Shown: piece by piece, positions 23,551 to 32,003 of the stretch
Layout: the number at the start of each line of letters is the position of its first letter
How positions within the stretch are numbered: position 1 is the stretch's first letter
From: Pseudomonadota bacterium
GTDB taxonomy: Bacteria > Myxococcota_A > Polyangia > Haliangiales > Haliangiaceae
Direction of reading: 5' to 3'
Length of the DNA stretch: 64,000 nt
NCBI GenBank assembly: GCA_023430775.1
Contig: JAEYYY010000593.1
Location: forward strand, 1-64,000
Made by a program: the position numbers and the translations under genes
Notes under the pieces: model-generated
Seen by the model: only the letters and a program-made list of their open reading frames with translations
Told to the model about the DNA's origin: nothing
Database searches by the model: none

Positions 23551-24672
23551 ATGGCTAACGAGCCCGATCCGCGTGCCCGTCTCGACGTCCTGCGCACCGA
23601 GCTCGGCGATGTCGACAGGCAGATCCTCGCGCTGGTCTCGAAGCGTCAGGCGCTCGCGCAGAAGATCGGCCAGGTCAAACGCGACGCCGGGATCCCGACG
23701 CGCGACTACCGCCAGGAGCGCGATGTCGTCCAGCGTGCGCGCGCAGCGGCGGTCGAGCACGGGCTGACGCCGCAGCTCGGCGAGGAGCTGATCCTGGCGC
23801 TGATCCGTGGCTCGCTGACGATCCAGGAGAAGGACACCGTGTCGACGAAGGGCGAGGGCGGCGGCCGGCGCGTCCTCGTGATCGGCGGCTGCGGCAACAT
23901 GGGGCGATGGTTCGTGCGCTACCTCGGCGCGCAGGGCTTTGCCGTCGAGATCGCGGACCCGACGGGCGAAGCACCGGCGGGGATCCCGCTGCATCGCGAC
24001 TGGACCGCGATCCCGCTCGACCACGAGCTGATCGTGATCGCCGCACCGATGCCGGCGACCGGAGAGATCCTCGAGCAGCTCGCGAAGCAGCCGCCGAAGG
24101 GCGTGGTGTTCGATGTCGGCTCGCTCAAGAGTCCGCTGCGCAAGGGGTTGCAGGCGCTGCGTGCAGCCGGCGGCAACGTCTGCTCGGTGCACCCGATGTT
24201 CGGCCCCGATACCGAGCTGCTCAGCGGCCGTCACGTGATCTTCGTCGATGTCGGGGCGCCGCAGGCAACGGCAGCGGCGCGCGCGTTGTTCGAGCCGACG
24301 ATGGCGACGCTCGTCGAGATGGATCTCGAGAGTCACGACCGGCTGATCGCCTACGTGCTCGGGCTCTCGCACGCGCTCAACATCGCGTTCTTCACCGCGC
24401 TCGCGGAGAGTGGCGAGGCCGCGCCCAAGCTGGCCACGCTGTCGTCGACCACGTTCGATGCGCAGCTCGGCGTCGCCGGCAAGGTCGCCGTCGAGAACCC
24501 GGATCTCTACTTCGAGATCCAGACGCTCAACGACTACGGCACCGAGTCACTCGCGGCGCTGCTCTACGCGGTCGAGCGGCTGCGCTCCGTCGTCCGCGCC
24601 AACGACCTCGACGGCTTCCGCGGATTGATGACACGCGGTCGTGCCTACCTCGAGCACCGGCAACCGAAGTGA
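23551..24672 (+). CDS. tyrA: Bifunctional chorismate mutase/prephenate dehydrogenase (T-protein)
   Basis: A 373-residue enzyme of tyrosine synthesis. It converts chorismate to prephenate and then to 4-hydroxyphenylpyruvate with NAD. The AroQ-type mutase domain (about 8-95) carries [19 protein letters not shown]. The dehydrogenase domain (from about 105) has the Rossmann motif [12 protein letters not shown], then [11 protein letters not shown] and [10 protein letters not shown]. The fused order mutase then dehydrogenase is that of the enterobacterial TyrA. No ACT domain is seen. It is convergent with the epimerase gene, whose stop abuts it. Confidence 0.95.
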   Translation: MANEPDPRARLDVLRTELGDVDRQILALVSKRQALAQKIGQVKRDAGIPTRDYRQERDVVQRARAAAVEHGLTPQLGEELILALIRGSLTIQEKDTVSTKGEGGGRRVLVIGGCGNMGRWFVRYLGAQGFAVEIADPTGEAPAGIPLHRDWTAIPLDHELIVIAAPMPATGEILEQLAKQPPKGVVFDVGSLKSPLRKGLQALRAAGGNVCSVHPMFGPDTELLSGRHVIFVDVGAPQATAAARALFEPTMATLVEMDLESHDRLIAYVLGLSHALNIAFFTALAESGEAAPKLATLSSTTFDAQLGVAGKVAVENPDLYFEIQTLNDYGTESLAALLYAVERLRSVVRANDLDGFRGLMTRGRAYLEHRQPK

Positions 24673-25659
24673 TCACAGCATCTGGTTGGCGCGGAACCAC
24701 GCGATCGCATCCTCGACGGCCGGCTCGAAGGGACCGGGCTTGTAACCGAGCTCGGTCGCGGCCTTGGTGCTGGCGAACCGGAACCTGTCGGTGAAGGCGT
24801 AGCGGATCTGGGTCGAGTTGAGCAGCGGCTCCTTGCCGCGCGCCTCGACGAGGTCGCCGTACTTGCCCATCAGCCAGGCGACCGGTCGCGGCACGGCGAA
24901 GCGCGGAGGCTTGACGCCGGCGATCTTCGCGATCCGCTCGATCACCTCGCGATACGTCAGCTCCTGACCGCCGAGGATGTAGCGCTCGCCGCGTCGCCCC
25001 TTGTGCCAGGCGGCGATCATGCCGCGCGCCACATCGCGAACGTCGACGAAGTTGTTGTAGCCGGTCGTGTAGGCCGGGATCTGGCGACGCACGACCTTGC
25101 GGATCAGCGCGCCCGAGCTCGGCTTGGCATCGCGCGGTCCGAACATGTACGTCGGGTTGACGATCACGGCATCGACGCGATCGCGCGCGCGATTGACTAC
25201 CTGCTCGGCGCGATGCTTGGTCACCGCGTACGCGTCGTCGAGGCCCCAGGCGTCGAAGTTCCACGTCGCGGTCTCGTCGCACGGCTTGCCGTCGTTGGTG
25301 AGGCCGACCGCGACCACCGACGACGTGTGGACGAGCCGCGGCACCTTCGCGGCGACCACGGCATCGATGATGTTCTCGGTGCCGGTGACGTTCGCCTTGG
25401 TCATCTCCGGCGTCACCGCGCGCCTGAGCGTCACCGCGGCCGCGCAATGAAACACGCATGCGCAGCCCGCGAACGCGCGGCCGAGCGCGGTGAACGAGTC
25501 GAGCTCGGCATCGACCCACTCGATCGGGAGGTCGGCGAGATGGTCGATCCGGGTGCCGCTACGCTTCGTCGCGACCACCTGATGCCCGGCGGCGATCAGC
25601 TCCGCCGCGAGGTTGCCGCCGAGTAGACCGCTTGCTCCGGTGACCGCCACGCGTGCCAT
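24673..25659 (-). CDS. NAD(P)-dependent sugar epimerase/dehydratase (extended SDR)
   Basis: About 328 residues with the start at ATG 25659 (MARVAVTGASGLLGGNLA). The Rossmann motif TGASGLLGG is complete, and the active-site pair YxxxK appears as DAYAVTKHRAE with Ser in LVHTSSVVAV. Resemblance is to dihydroflavonol-reductase/HpnA-like extended SDRs, acting on nucleotide sugars, steroids or polyprenyl-linked substrates. The true substrate is open. The frame upstream of 25659 is open but shows no coding character. Confidence 0.9.
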   Translation of the reverse strand: MARVAVTGASGLLGGNLAAELIAAGHQVVATKRSGTRIDHLADLPIEWVDAELDSFTALGRAFAGCACVFHCAAAVTLRRAVTPEMTKANVTGTENIIDAVVAAKVPRLVHTSSVVAVGLTNDGKPCDETATWNFDAWGLDDAYAVTKHRAEQVVNRARDRVDAVIVNPTYMFGPRDAKPSSGALIRKVVRRQIPAYTTGYNNFVDVRDVARGMIAAWHKGRRGERYILGGQELTYREVIERIAKIAGVKPPRFAVPRPVAWLMGKYGDLVEARGKEPLLNSTQIRYAFTDRFRFASTKAATELGYKPGPFEPAVEDAIAWFRANQML

Positions 25660-25827
25660 CCGCGCAAGATAACGAAAAACGCGTCCGGCTACGTGTCCAG
25701 CCACCGGACGTGGCCGGACAAGCCGCCGGACAGTGGACAAGGCAGGACAGCCACCTGCGATGTCTTCGAGATCATTGACGAGATCACCCTGTCTGACGCG
25801 GCGCGATGCTTGCTGTGACGAGCCCGC

Positions 25828-27597
25828 ATGCGTCGCCTCGCCTCGGTTATTGGCACCCTGTCAGCCCTGCTTGTCGCCGTGCCAGCATGCACGGACGCGG
25901 GCATCGAGGACGGCGAGCACGATGACTTCCCCACCGGCAAGGCCGACGGCGGGCTCGAGGAAGGCTCGCCCGAAGCGCTCGGCGTGCTCGCCCTCGTCAA
26001 CGACCAGACGCTCGATGCCGCCGCGCTCAAGGCGGCCGCCGGCATCACCATCAAGGTGTCGCGCAACATCGTCACGCATCGCGATGGCTCCGATGGCCAG
26101 GCCGGCACCGAGGATGACGACGCGTTCGACACGCTCGCCGAGCTCGACGCGATTCCGTTCGTCGGTCCCGCCACGCTGAACGCGTTGCTCGAGGCCGCCC
26201 GCGATCGCGGCCTCATCCCGGCCGAGGGCGGCGCGCAGATCGACGTCATGTTCTCGCCGCTGCCCGCCGCCGAGTCGCACAACGCGCGCATCGCGAAGAT
26301 GATCGGCGAGGCGAAGACCTCGATCGACATCGCGATGTACAGCTACTCCGATGCCGGCATCGCGGCGGCGCTTCGCGCGGCGAAGGCGCGCGGCGTCCAG
26401 ATCCGCTTCCTGTTCGAGACCGCGAACGAGGACAAGCGCATCACCGATCCGGCGGCGCGCGCGTCGTCGAAGTCGGGGCGCATCGAGGCCGACGGCATCG
26501 ACGTTCGCTTCGTCAACAAGATCCTCCACCACAAGTTCCTGATCGTCGACGGTCCGCGCGACGACAAGAAGCAGGCCGAGACGGCGCAGCTCGTCACCGG
26601 CAGCGCGAACTGGTCCGGAACCGCCGCGACCGTGTTCGACGAGAACACGCTGTTCATCAAGAACAGCGCCGAGCTCGCAGCGCTCTACCAGCAAGAGTTC
26701 GATGCGCTGTGGACCGGCTCGCGCGACTTCGTCGGACCGGCGCAAGCGCAGGGCAGGTCGACCGCGAACATCACGCCGGCCGATGTCGCCGACGAGGCGG
26801 GCCTGACCGCGTTGTTCACGCGCGCCAACATGAAGCCGGGCGGCGCCGACGGCACGACCTGGTCGACCGACAAGACGAGCACCAAGGTCGCCGACAAGTG
26901 GGTCGAGGCGATCGAGAATGCCGAGACTTCGATCCACATCGCGTCGGGTCACATACGGCTCAAGCCGGTGGCCGAGGCGCTGATCGCGAAGAAGAAGGCA
27001 AACCCGTCGATCGACATCCAGGTCTATCTCGACCAGCAGGAGTGGATCTCCGCCTCCGGCGACATCTTCCAGAAGAAGGAGGTCAAGGAGTGCGAGGCGG
27101 CGGCCACCACGCCGTCGGCGCTCCGCGCGTGCAGCGAGAAGGACTTCCTGTGGTCGAAGTCGCTCGTCGATGCCGGGATCGATGTTCGGTTCAAGAGCTT
27201 CGCGTACCGCTGGGATCACTCGTACGCGGCGCAGATGCACTCGAAGTACATGGTGATCGACGGCAAGGAGCTGTTCTCGGGCTCGTACAACCTGTCGATG
27301 AACGCGGAGCACTCGACGTTCGAGAACGTGCTGCACGCGAGCGGCCCGCAGTTCCAGCCGCTGATCCAGAAGTTCGAGGACAACTTCTCCGACATCATCG
27401 TCACCGGCGAGGGCCTGCTCGAGGATCTGCGCGAGCGGATCTCGACGGCGCAAACCTTCCCGATCGTGTTCGATTCGATGTCGCTCACCTGGTCGGACTT
27501 CGATCAGCTCCGCGTGCTGATCCGTCAGAACTGTCCGCAGGTCGACTCGCCCGAGTTCCGCTCGGCCCCGGCCGCGCACCGCACCTGCACGCGGTAG
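25828..27597 (+). CDS. Phospholipase D-like lipoprotein with helix-hairpin-helix motif
   Basis: A 589-residue lipoprotein (SALLVAVPACTD). The short polar motif PTGKADGG follows. Next comes a helical domain with a helix-hairpin-helix-like segment (LDAIPFVGPATLNALLEAA), then two PLD repeats, each with HxKxxxxD: HHKFLIVDG in GSANWSG context and MHSKYMVIDG with FSGSYNLS. The two motifs together form one phosphodiesterase site. Both catalytic sets look intact, so it is likely an extracellular or periplasmic phosphodiesterase or phospholipase. HhH in an exported protein hints at nucleic-acid substrates. It is a single gene with a roughly 170-bp upstream region. Confidence 0.88.
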   Translation: MRRLASVIGTLSALLVAVPACTDAGIEDGEHDDFPTGKADGGLEEGSPEALGVLALVNDQTLDAAALKAAAGITIKVSRNIVTHRDGSDGQAGTEDDDAFDTLAELDAIPFVGPATLNALLEAARDRGLIPAEGGAQIDVMFSPLPAAESHNARIAKMIGEAKTSIDIAMYSYSDAGIAAALRAAKARGVQIRFLFETANEDKRITDPAARASSKSGRIEADGIDVRFVNKILHHKFLIVDGPRDDKKQAETAQLVTGSANWSGTAATVFDENTLFIKNSAELAALYQQEFDALWTGSRDFVGPAQAQGRSTANITPADVADEAGLTALFTRANMKPGGADGTTWSTDKTSTKVADKWVEAIENAETSIHIASGHIRLKPVAEALIAKKKANPSIDIQVYLDQQEWISASGDIFQKKEVKECEAAATTPSALRACSEKDFLWSKSLVDAGIDVRFKSFAYRWDHSYAAQMHSKYMVIDGKELFSGSYNLSMNAEHSTFENVLHASGPQFQPLIQKFEDNFSDIIVTGEGLLEDLRERISTAQTFPIVFDSMSLTWSDFDQLRVLIRQNCPQVDSPEFRSAPAAHRTCTR

Positions 27598-28774
27598 CAC
27601 CGGCGCTCGCCGCGCCAGCGCGCGCGTGCTCGAGGTCGTGAGGGTTCGCTCCGCGAGCGAGCCCTCGCGGCGTTTCGGTGCCGGCAGTAGACCGCTGCAT
27701 GAAGCACCGGCTGGTCATCCCCTCGGTCCTCAGCGTGATCGCCATCGGTGCGCCCGCGATCGAGCTCGGTGCGTGCGAGCACGACCGGACCGATCCGCCG
27801 GTCGATACGCTACTGCCCGCCGACGTCGGCTCGCTGCCGTCGATGCTCGACGCCGGCATCGACGCACCCGAGCCGGATGCGACCGTTCCGCTCGATACGG
27901 CACCGCCGGATACACCCGCATGATGAGCGTCGGCGACCCGGTCGGGTCGCTGATCAGCCGAGCTCTCGACCTGCCGACCGTCTCGACCAGCTCGCGATCC
28001 AGCGACGGCTGGCGACGCTCGATGAGCGGTTGGGTCGCGGGGGAGGGCGAGGCCGAGCTCCGCGCGCAAATGGCTCTCGACCATCTTGCCGACGGTCTCG
28101 AGGACTTCGCGATCGAGCTCGTCCGATGGCTGGCGACCGAGGGCGCCGGCGAGCGCGTACTTGCCCATCGCGTAGCCGTAGGCCGAGGCCACGGCGGCGA
28201 GCAGCGCGATCTCGATCTTCGCGATCTGCGCGTTCGTCGCGCGCGGCTCGAGCGCGGCGGCGACCTGATGGGCGACGAGCTGCAGGCCGTGATCGCGGAG
28301 CGCGAACGCATGCGCGGCGGCGGGCCGCTCGCTGGCGAGCAGCCACTTGGTGAGGCGCAGGTGGACCGGATCCTGGAGCCCGCGGAACAGCTCGGCGAGC
28401 AGCTCGCCCGGGCGGCGCAGCGCACCGGCCTCGCGGAGCCGAGCGAGCATGCGCTCGCGGAGCGCGCGGATCCGGCGCTCGAGCACGGCCTCGATCATGC
28501 CGGCGTAGCTGCCGAAGTAGTGGCCGATCAACGCGTGGCTGATGCCCGCCTCGCGCGCGACCTCCTTGAGGCCGACCTGATCGGGCTGGAACTCGATGAA
28601 GACGCGCTCGGCGGCATCGAGGATCTCGACGCGCGCCTGGTCGGGCGTGCGTCGGCGGCGCTCCGCCTTGTCCTCGCGCACGACGCGACGCTGCTGGCGT
28701 GCCTCGTGCCGGACCTCTCTACGCACCGCGCGTGCGGCGCGGGCTCGTTCGCGTCTGCCACCGATGGTCGCCAT
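27485..28774 (-). CDS. TetR-family regulator, reading frame abnormally long at the C-terminus
   Basis: The N-terminal part is a clear TetR regulator: a basic start, then a helix-turn-helix domain (RVEILDAAERVFIEF; VGLKEVAREAGISHALIGHY) and a helical ligand domain to about residue 235. The frame stays open for 429 residues in total, about twice the usual length. The last 190 residues are Ser/Arg/Ala-rich without structure and overlap the end of the PLD gene by 113 bp. Probable explanations are a frameshift near the C-run around 28037-28042, which after a one-base gain would end at 27954, or a genuine run-on. It is divergent from the Coq4 gene and probably controls it through the operator at 28812-28830. 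Confidence 0.75.
   Translation of the reverse strand: MATIGGRRERARAARAVRREVRHEARQQRRVVREDKAERRRRTPDQARVEILDAAERVFIEFQPDQVGLKEVAREAGISHALIGHYFGSYAGMIEAVLERRIRALRERMLARLREAGALRRPGELLAELFRGLQDPVHLRLTKWLLASERPAAAHAFALRDHGLQLVAHQVAAALEPRATNAQIAKIEIALLAAVASAYGYAMGKYALAGALGRQPSDELDREVLETVGKMVESHLRAELGLALPRDPTAHRASPAVAGSRAGRDGRQVESSADQRPDRVADAHHAGVSGGAVSSGTVASGSGASMPASSIDGSEPTSAGSSVSTGGSVRSCSHAPSSIAGAPMAITLRTEGMTSRCFMQRSTAGTETPRGLARGANPHDLEHARAGAASAGATACRCGARPGPSGTRASRPADSSDGSARGADRSPTR
27699..27923 (+). CDS. Small putative lipoprotein
   Basis: A 74-residue frame starting at ATG 27699. MKHRLVIPSVLSVIAIGAPA continues to IELGAC, a plausible lipoprotein signal with lipobox LGAC, then a Pro/Asp-rich tail (DAPEPDATVPLDTAPPDTPA). 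It lies antisense to the unusually long 3' part of the TetR frame, so only one of the two can be real there. Signal-like composition favours this gene. Confidence 0.45.
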   Translation: MKHRLVIPSVLSVIAIGAPAIELGACEHDRTDPPVDTLLPADVGSLPSMLDAGIDAPEPDATVPLDTAPPDTPA

Positions 28775-28806
28775 GTTTCGAGTACTTATCTCACGTTGTT
28801 TTCAGT

Positions 28807-28835
28807 TTGACAATAAGAGACGTGCTTATTATCAT
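28807..28835 (+). promoter_or_regulatory. Sigma-70-type promoter of the Coq4 gene
   Basis: TTGACA (28807-28812), a 17-bp spacer, then TATCAT (28830-28835), which is close to consensus. The start codon at 28857 leaves a very short leader. Confidence 0.65.
28812..28830. promoter_or_regulatory. Putative TetR operator
   Basis: AATAAG (28812-28817) and CTTATT (28825-28830) form a perfect inverted repeat with 7 bp between, filling the spacer of the Coq4 promoter. Binding here by the divergent TetR protein would block the promoter. Confidence 0.5.
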
Positions 28836-28855
28836 CGTGACAATAGAGGTCGACA

Positions 28856-29638
28856 ATGCAACCAAGCGACACCCGAACCCTCGACGCCACCCGCCTTCCC
28901 GCACGGCAGCGCTGGAAGCGCGCCTTCGCCGCGCTCGCGACCGTGCTGCAAGATCCCGAGAAGACCGATCAGGTGCTGGTGTTCAGCACGTACGCCAATG
29001 CCGGCTCGATGCCCGAGCGCATCCACCGCTTCCTCGGTCATCCCGATGGTCGCCGGCTGTTCGAGGAGCACCGGACGATCGATACCCACTCGATCGATCT
29101 CGATGCCCTCGGCGAGCTGCCGGTGGGCACGCTCGGTCGCGCGTACGCTGACTTCCTGCGCTCGCGCGGGCTGTCGCCGGACGTGTTCGAGCACCCGCCG
29201 GAAGACATCTCCGATCCCGCGATGGCCTACGTGGTCCAGCGGCTGCGCCAGACCCACGATCTCTGGCACGTGGTCACCGGCTACGAGACCGATCCGGCGA
29301 GCGAGGTCGCGCTCCAGGCGTTCACGTTCGGTCAGCTACGAGCGCCGAGCTCCGGCATCCTCGCGCTGCTCGGCACGCTGCGCGGCTCGCGGATCAAGCC
29401 GGACTTGATCTTCCACACGCTGCGCGGCCTGGTGACCGGTGCACGCGCCGAGAAGCTCGCGGTGTTCGTGTGGGAAGACCACTGGGAGACGCCGCTCGAC
29501 GAGGTTCGCGTGTTGCTCGGCTTGCCGGTGAAGCCGCGCGCGGCCGAGACGCTCGCCGCCGAGGTTCGCGAGGTCGTCGCGCAGGCCACGACCGGCGACG
29601 CCTGGCTCGGCAAGCCCGAGACGAAGCTCGCGGCCTGA
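28856..29638 (+). CDS. COQ4-like ubiquinone biosynthesis protein
   Basis: A 260-residue protein of the Coq4 family. The zinc-binding HDxxHx11E motif is exact: HDLWHVVTGYETDPASE. Other family elements are GELPVGTLGRAYADFL and PEDISDPAMAYVVQRL. Coq4 takes part in ubiquinone synthesis in eukaryotes (C1 oxidative decarboxylation of the ring is reported for Coq4); bacterial members are less studied. It stands alone here, with a strong promoter and a TetR-type repressor next door, which is unusual for a housekeeping quinone gene. Confidence 0.85.
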   Translation: MQPSDTRTLDATRLPARQRWKRAFAALATVLQDPEKTDQVLVFSTYANAGSMPERIHRFLGHPDGRRLFEEHRTIDTHSIDLDALGELPVGTLGRAYADFLRSRGLSPDVFEHPPEDISDPAMAYVVQRLRQTHDLWHVVTGYETDPASEVALQAFTFGQLRAPSSGILALLGTLRGSRIKPDLIFHTLRGLVTGARAEKLAVFVWEDHWETPLDEVRVLLGLPVKPRAAETLAAEVREVVAQATTGDAWLGKPETKLAA

Positions 29639-29774
29639 CCGCAATCCCGGCAGATCGCGCCTGTCCTCCGAGGCGCTCGATCGCCCGACATTTCCAGAGC
29701 CGTGCCCGATGGTCGGGCGCGCTCGCGCGAACGGCAGGAGCCGTTTGCTGTTCTCTGACTTCAGGAAATTCACT

Positions 29775-30161
29775 ATGACCACTGACACTGTCTCCGCACC
29801 TATCTCTGCCGCTGTTGCCGCCGATGTCTTCGAGGCGTTGCGCCCGGCACCCGGAAGCTCGCGCCGCGAACGCCGCCGCGCTCGCCGCACGGCACGCTCG
29901 CAGTTTCGCGCGGCTCGCCGCACCGTTCGCAAGAGCGCACGCCGTGCGCGCCGCGAGCTCGACACCGAGCGCGGCACCGTGCTTCGCAACACGCTCTCCG
30001 AGCTCCGGACCGCGCGCCGCACCAGGCTCGCCGAGCTGCGCGAGAACACCCGCAGCATGCTGAGCGCGCTGCGCGAGGTCCGCCGCGATCGGCTGGATCA
30101 ACTGCGCGAGGCCCGGAAGACGAAGCTCGCCGAGCTCCGCGGCAAGCGCGCGCCGAAGTAG
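29775..30161 (+). CDS. Small Arg-rich basic helical protein
   Basis: A 128-residue protein of unknown family. After a neutral N-terminus (MTTDTVSAPISAAVAADVF) it is extremely Arg-rich. RRERRRARRTARSQFRAARR leads into a long amphipathic helix with Leu at heptad positions (LAELREN, LDQLREA, LAELRGK). It has no cysteine and no signal. Such basic helical proteins may bind DNA, RNA or membranes, as histone-like proteins do. The AGGA site 8 nt upstream supports ATG 29775. It is separated by 136 bp from the Coq4 gene. Confidence 0.7.
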   Translation: MTTDTVSAPISAAVAADVFEALRPAPGSSRRERRRARRTARSQFRAARRTVRKSARRARRELDTERGTVLRNTLSELRTARRTRLAELRENTRSMLSALREVRRDRLDQLREARKTKLAELRGKRAPK

Positions 30162-30259
30162 CGCCTCGCGATCCCGCGCGGTTAGCCGGGAGCTCGAGAA
30201 AATCGAAAAAACCGGCGAAGGGTCGGGCAGGGTGGGGCACGAGGGGTCAGGAGGAGCCG

Positions 30260-31996
30260 ATGACTCGCTTGGTGAAACTTCTGGCCCTGTGCTGCGCGCT
30301 CGCCGCGTGTAGCGACGGCGAATCGATGCAGGTGATCACGGGACGCATCGATGCGTCCAAGGGCGCGCTCGCGATCCGGGCGATCGCCGATGGCGACGTC
30401 GTCACCGCGACCCCGGTCCGGACCGACGGCTCGTTCACGCTGACCTTGCCCGCCGGCACGACGTATCGGCTCGAAGTGCTGACCACGACCGGCGTCAAGA
30501 ACATCGTCCAGCGGTCGGGCAACATCCTCCGCGATCTGTCGTTCACGGTCTGCCAGCCCACCGATCCGTTCGATGTCGGTGGCGTCGGCGATCCGAACAC
30601 CGATGGGCTGTGCATGCCCGGCGATGTCAACTGCACGCCGTGCGATCCGATGGCCGGCACGAGCTGCGAGCAACCGCCGCTGCCGCCGACCTGCGATCCG
30701 ATGCTCGATCCGGCCTGTCGGTGCGACATCGTGCTGCCCGACGGCACCTGCTGCACCGCGGGCGATCCGAGCTGCGGTCCACTGCCGTGCATGGATGGCA
30801 GCGATCCGAACTGCTGCGACGCGAACGGCTTCTGCCCGCCGCCGCCGTGCGACGCCAACGATCCGATGTGCCAGCCGCCGCCGCCGTGCGATCCGGCGAC
30901 CGATCCGACGTGCTGCTACGCCGACGGCTCGTGCCCGCCGACGCCCGGTTGTCAGCCCGGCGAGCCGAACTGCGCGCCACCGTGCGATCCGAACAACGTC
31001 GTGCTGTCTGCCGGTCAGACCTGGCGCGCGTCGGTGATCACCGCAGACCTTTCGCAAACCCGAACGCAAACGGAATCCACTCAGCCGCCATCACAGGCGG
31101 AGCCACCGCTTGCCCGAATCGATCCACCCGCGGTCGCACCGACCGCGACGGAAGTCTCGAAGCTGGCCGTCACCGACGGACCGGCGTCGACCACCGCAGC
31201 AAGGAAATTCGTTGTCACCCACGGAGTGGCGCCAACCGCAGCACCGAAGCTGGCTGTCACCGACGGACCGACGTCGACCACCGTAGCACCGAAGCCGGCC
31301 GTCACCGACGGACCGACGTCCACCACCGCAGCACCGAAGCCTGGCGTCACCGCAGCACCGAAGCCCGGCGTCAGCGCAGCACCGAAGCCCGGCGTTACCG
31401 CAGCACCGAAGTCCGCTGTCACCGCAGCACCGAAGTTTGGCGTCACCGCAGCACCGACGCCAACCACACCTGCGCCGAAGAGCGCCGTTGCCGAACCACC
31501 GACGCCGACCACGCAAGCGCCGAAGCCCGCCGTCACCGAAGCACCGACGAAGCCGGCCGCGGAAGCGCCGAAGCCCGCCGTCACCGAAACACCGAGGCCC
31601 GCCGTCACCGAAACGCCGAGGCCCGCGTCGATCGAGCAGCGGTTCAAGCGCGGCTGGGAGCTGCTGCGCGCCGGCAAGGCGCAACAAGCGGCCGACGAGC
31701 TCGCCGCCGCCGCCGATGCCTCACCCGACGCGCCGCTCGCCGCCGACGCGCGCTACTTCCAGGCCGTCGCGCTCGTTCGCGCCAACGATCCGCGCGCCGC
31801 CGAGCGCGTGCTCGTCCAGTTCCTCGACTCCGCACCGAAGTCACTCCGCCGCGGCCGCGCCGCCGTCCTCCTCGGCCGCTTGCTCGCCGAGCGCGGCGAC
31901 ACCAGGAGCGCCCGCGCCTGGCTCGAGAGTGCAGCGAACGATCCGGACCCGGCGATCGCCGCCGCCGCGAAGGCCGGTCTCCAGGCGTTGAAGTAG
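30260..31996 (+). CDS. Lipoprotein with Cys-rich CDP repeats, Ala/Pro/Thr stalk and TPR-like end
   Basis: A 578-residue protein in four parts. A lipoprotein signal (LLALCCALAAC) is followed by a small beta domain like carboxypeptidase-regulatory folds (about 20-95). A Cys-rich region of CDP/CCxADG units comes next (about 110-255). A low-complexity stalk of APKPxVT repeats fills about 270-455, and a helical domain with two or three TPR-like repeats ends the protein (FKRGWELLRAGKAQQAADEL; RARAWLESAA). AGGAGG lies just before ATG 30260. The abrupt change near residue 255 suggests fusion of two proteins. A surface-exposed adhesive or scaffold role is plausible, without direct evidence. Confidence 0.75.
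   Translation: MTRLVKLLALCCALAACSDGESMQVITGRIDASKGALAIRAIADGDVVTATPVRTDGSFTLTLPAGTTYRLEVLTTTGVKNIVQRSGNILRDLSFTVCQPTDPFDVGGVGDPNTDGLCMPGDVNCTPCDPMAGTSCEQPPLPPTCDPMLDPACRCDIVLPDGTCCTAGDPSCGPLPCMDGSDPNCCDANGFCPPPPCDANDPMCQPPPPCDPATDPTCCYADGSCPPTPGCQPGEPNCAPPCDPNNVVLSAGQTWRASVITADLSQTRTQTESTQPPSQAEPPLARIDPPAVAPTATEVSKLAVTDGPASTTAARKFVVTHGVAPTAAPKLAVTDGPTSTTVAPKPAVTDGPTSTTAAPKPGVTAAPKPGVSAAPKPGVTAAPKSAVTAAPKFGVTAAPTPTTPAPKSAVAEPPTPTTQAPKPAVTEAPTKPAAEAPKPAVTETPRPAVTETPRPASIEQRFKRGWELLRAGKAQQAADELAAAADASPDAPLAADARYFQAVALVRANDPRAAERVLVQFLDSAPKSLRRGRAAVLLGRLLAERGDTRSARAWLESAANDPDPAIAAAAKAGLQALK
31328..31455 (+). repeat. 24-bp tandem repeat coding TAAPKPGV
   Basis: Five to six near-identical 24-bp units (GCAGCACCGAAGCCCGGCGT type) code TAAPKPGV/SAAPKPGV. 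Flanking longer units near 51 bp code TDGPTSTTxAPKPAV. High DNA identity points to recent expansion or gene conversion. Confidence 0.8.
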
Positions 31997-32003
31997 TCCC
32001 CGT

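Noticed and set aside
27598..27698. Terminator after the PLD gene
   Set aside because: GC-rich partial inverted repeats are present but no stable stem with a T-run was found.
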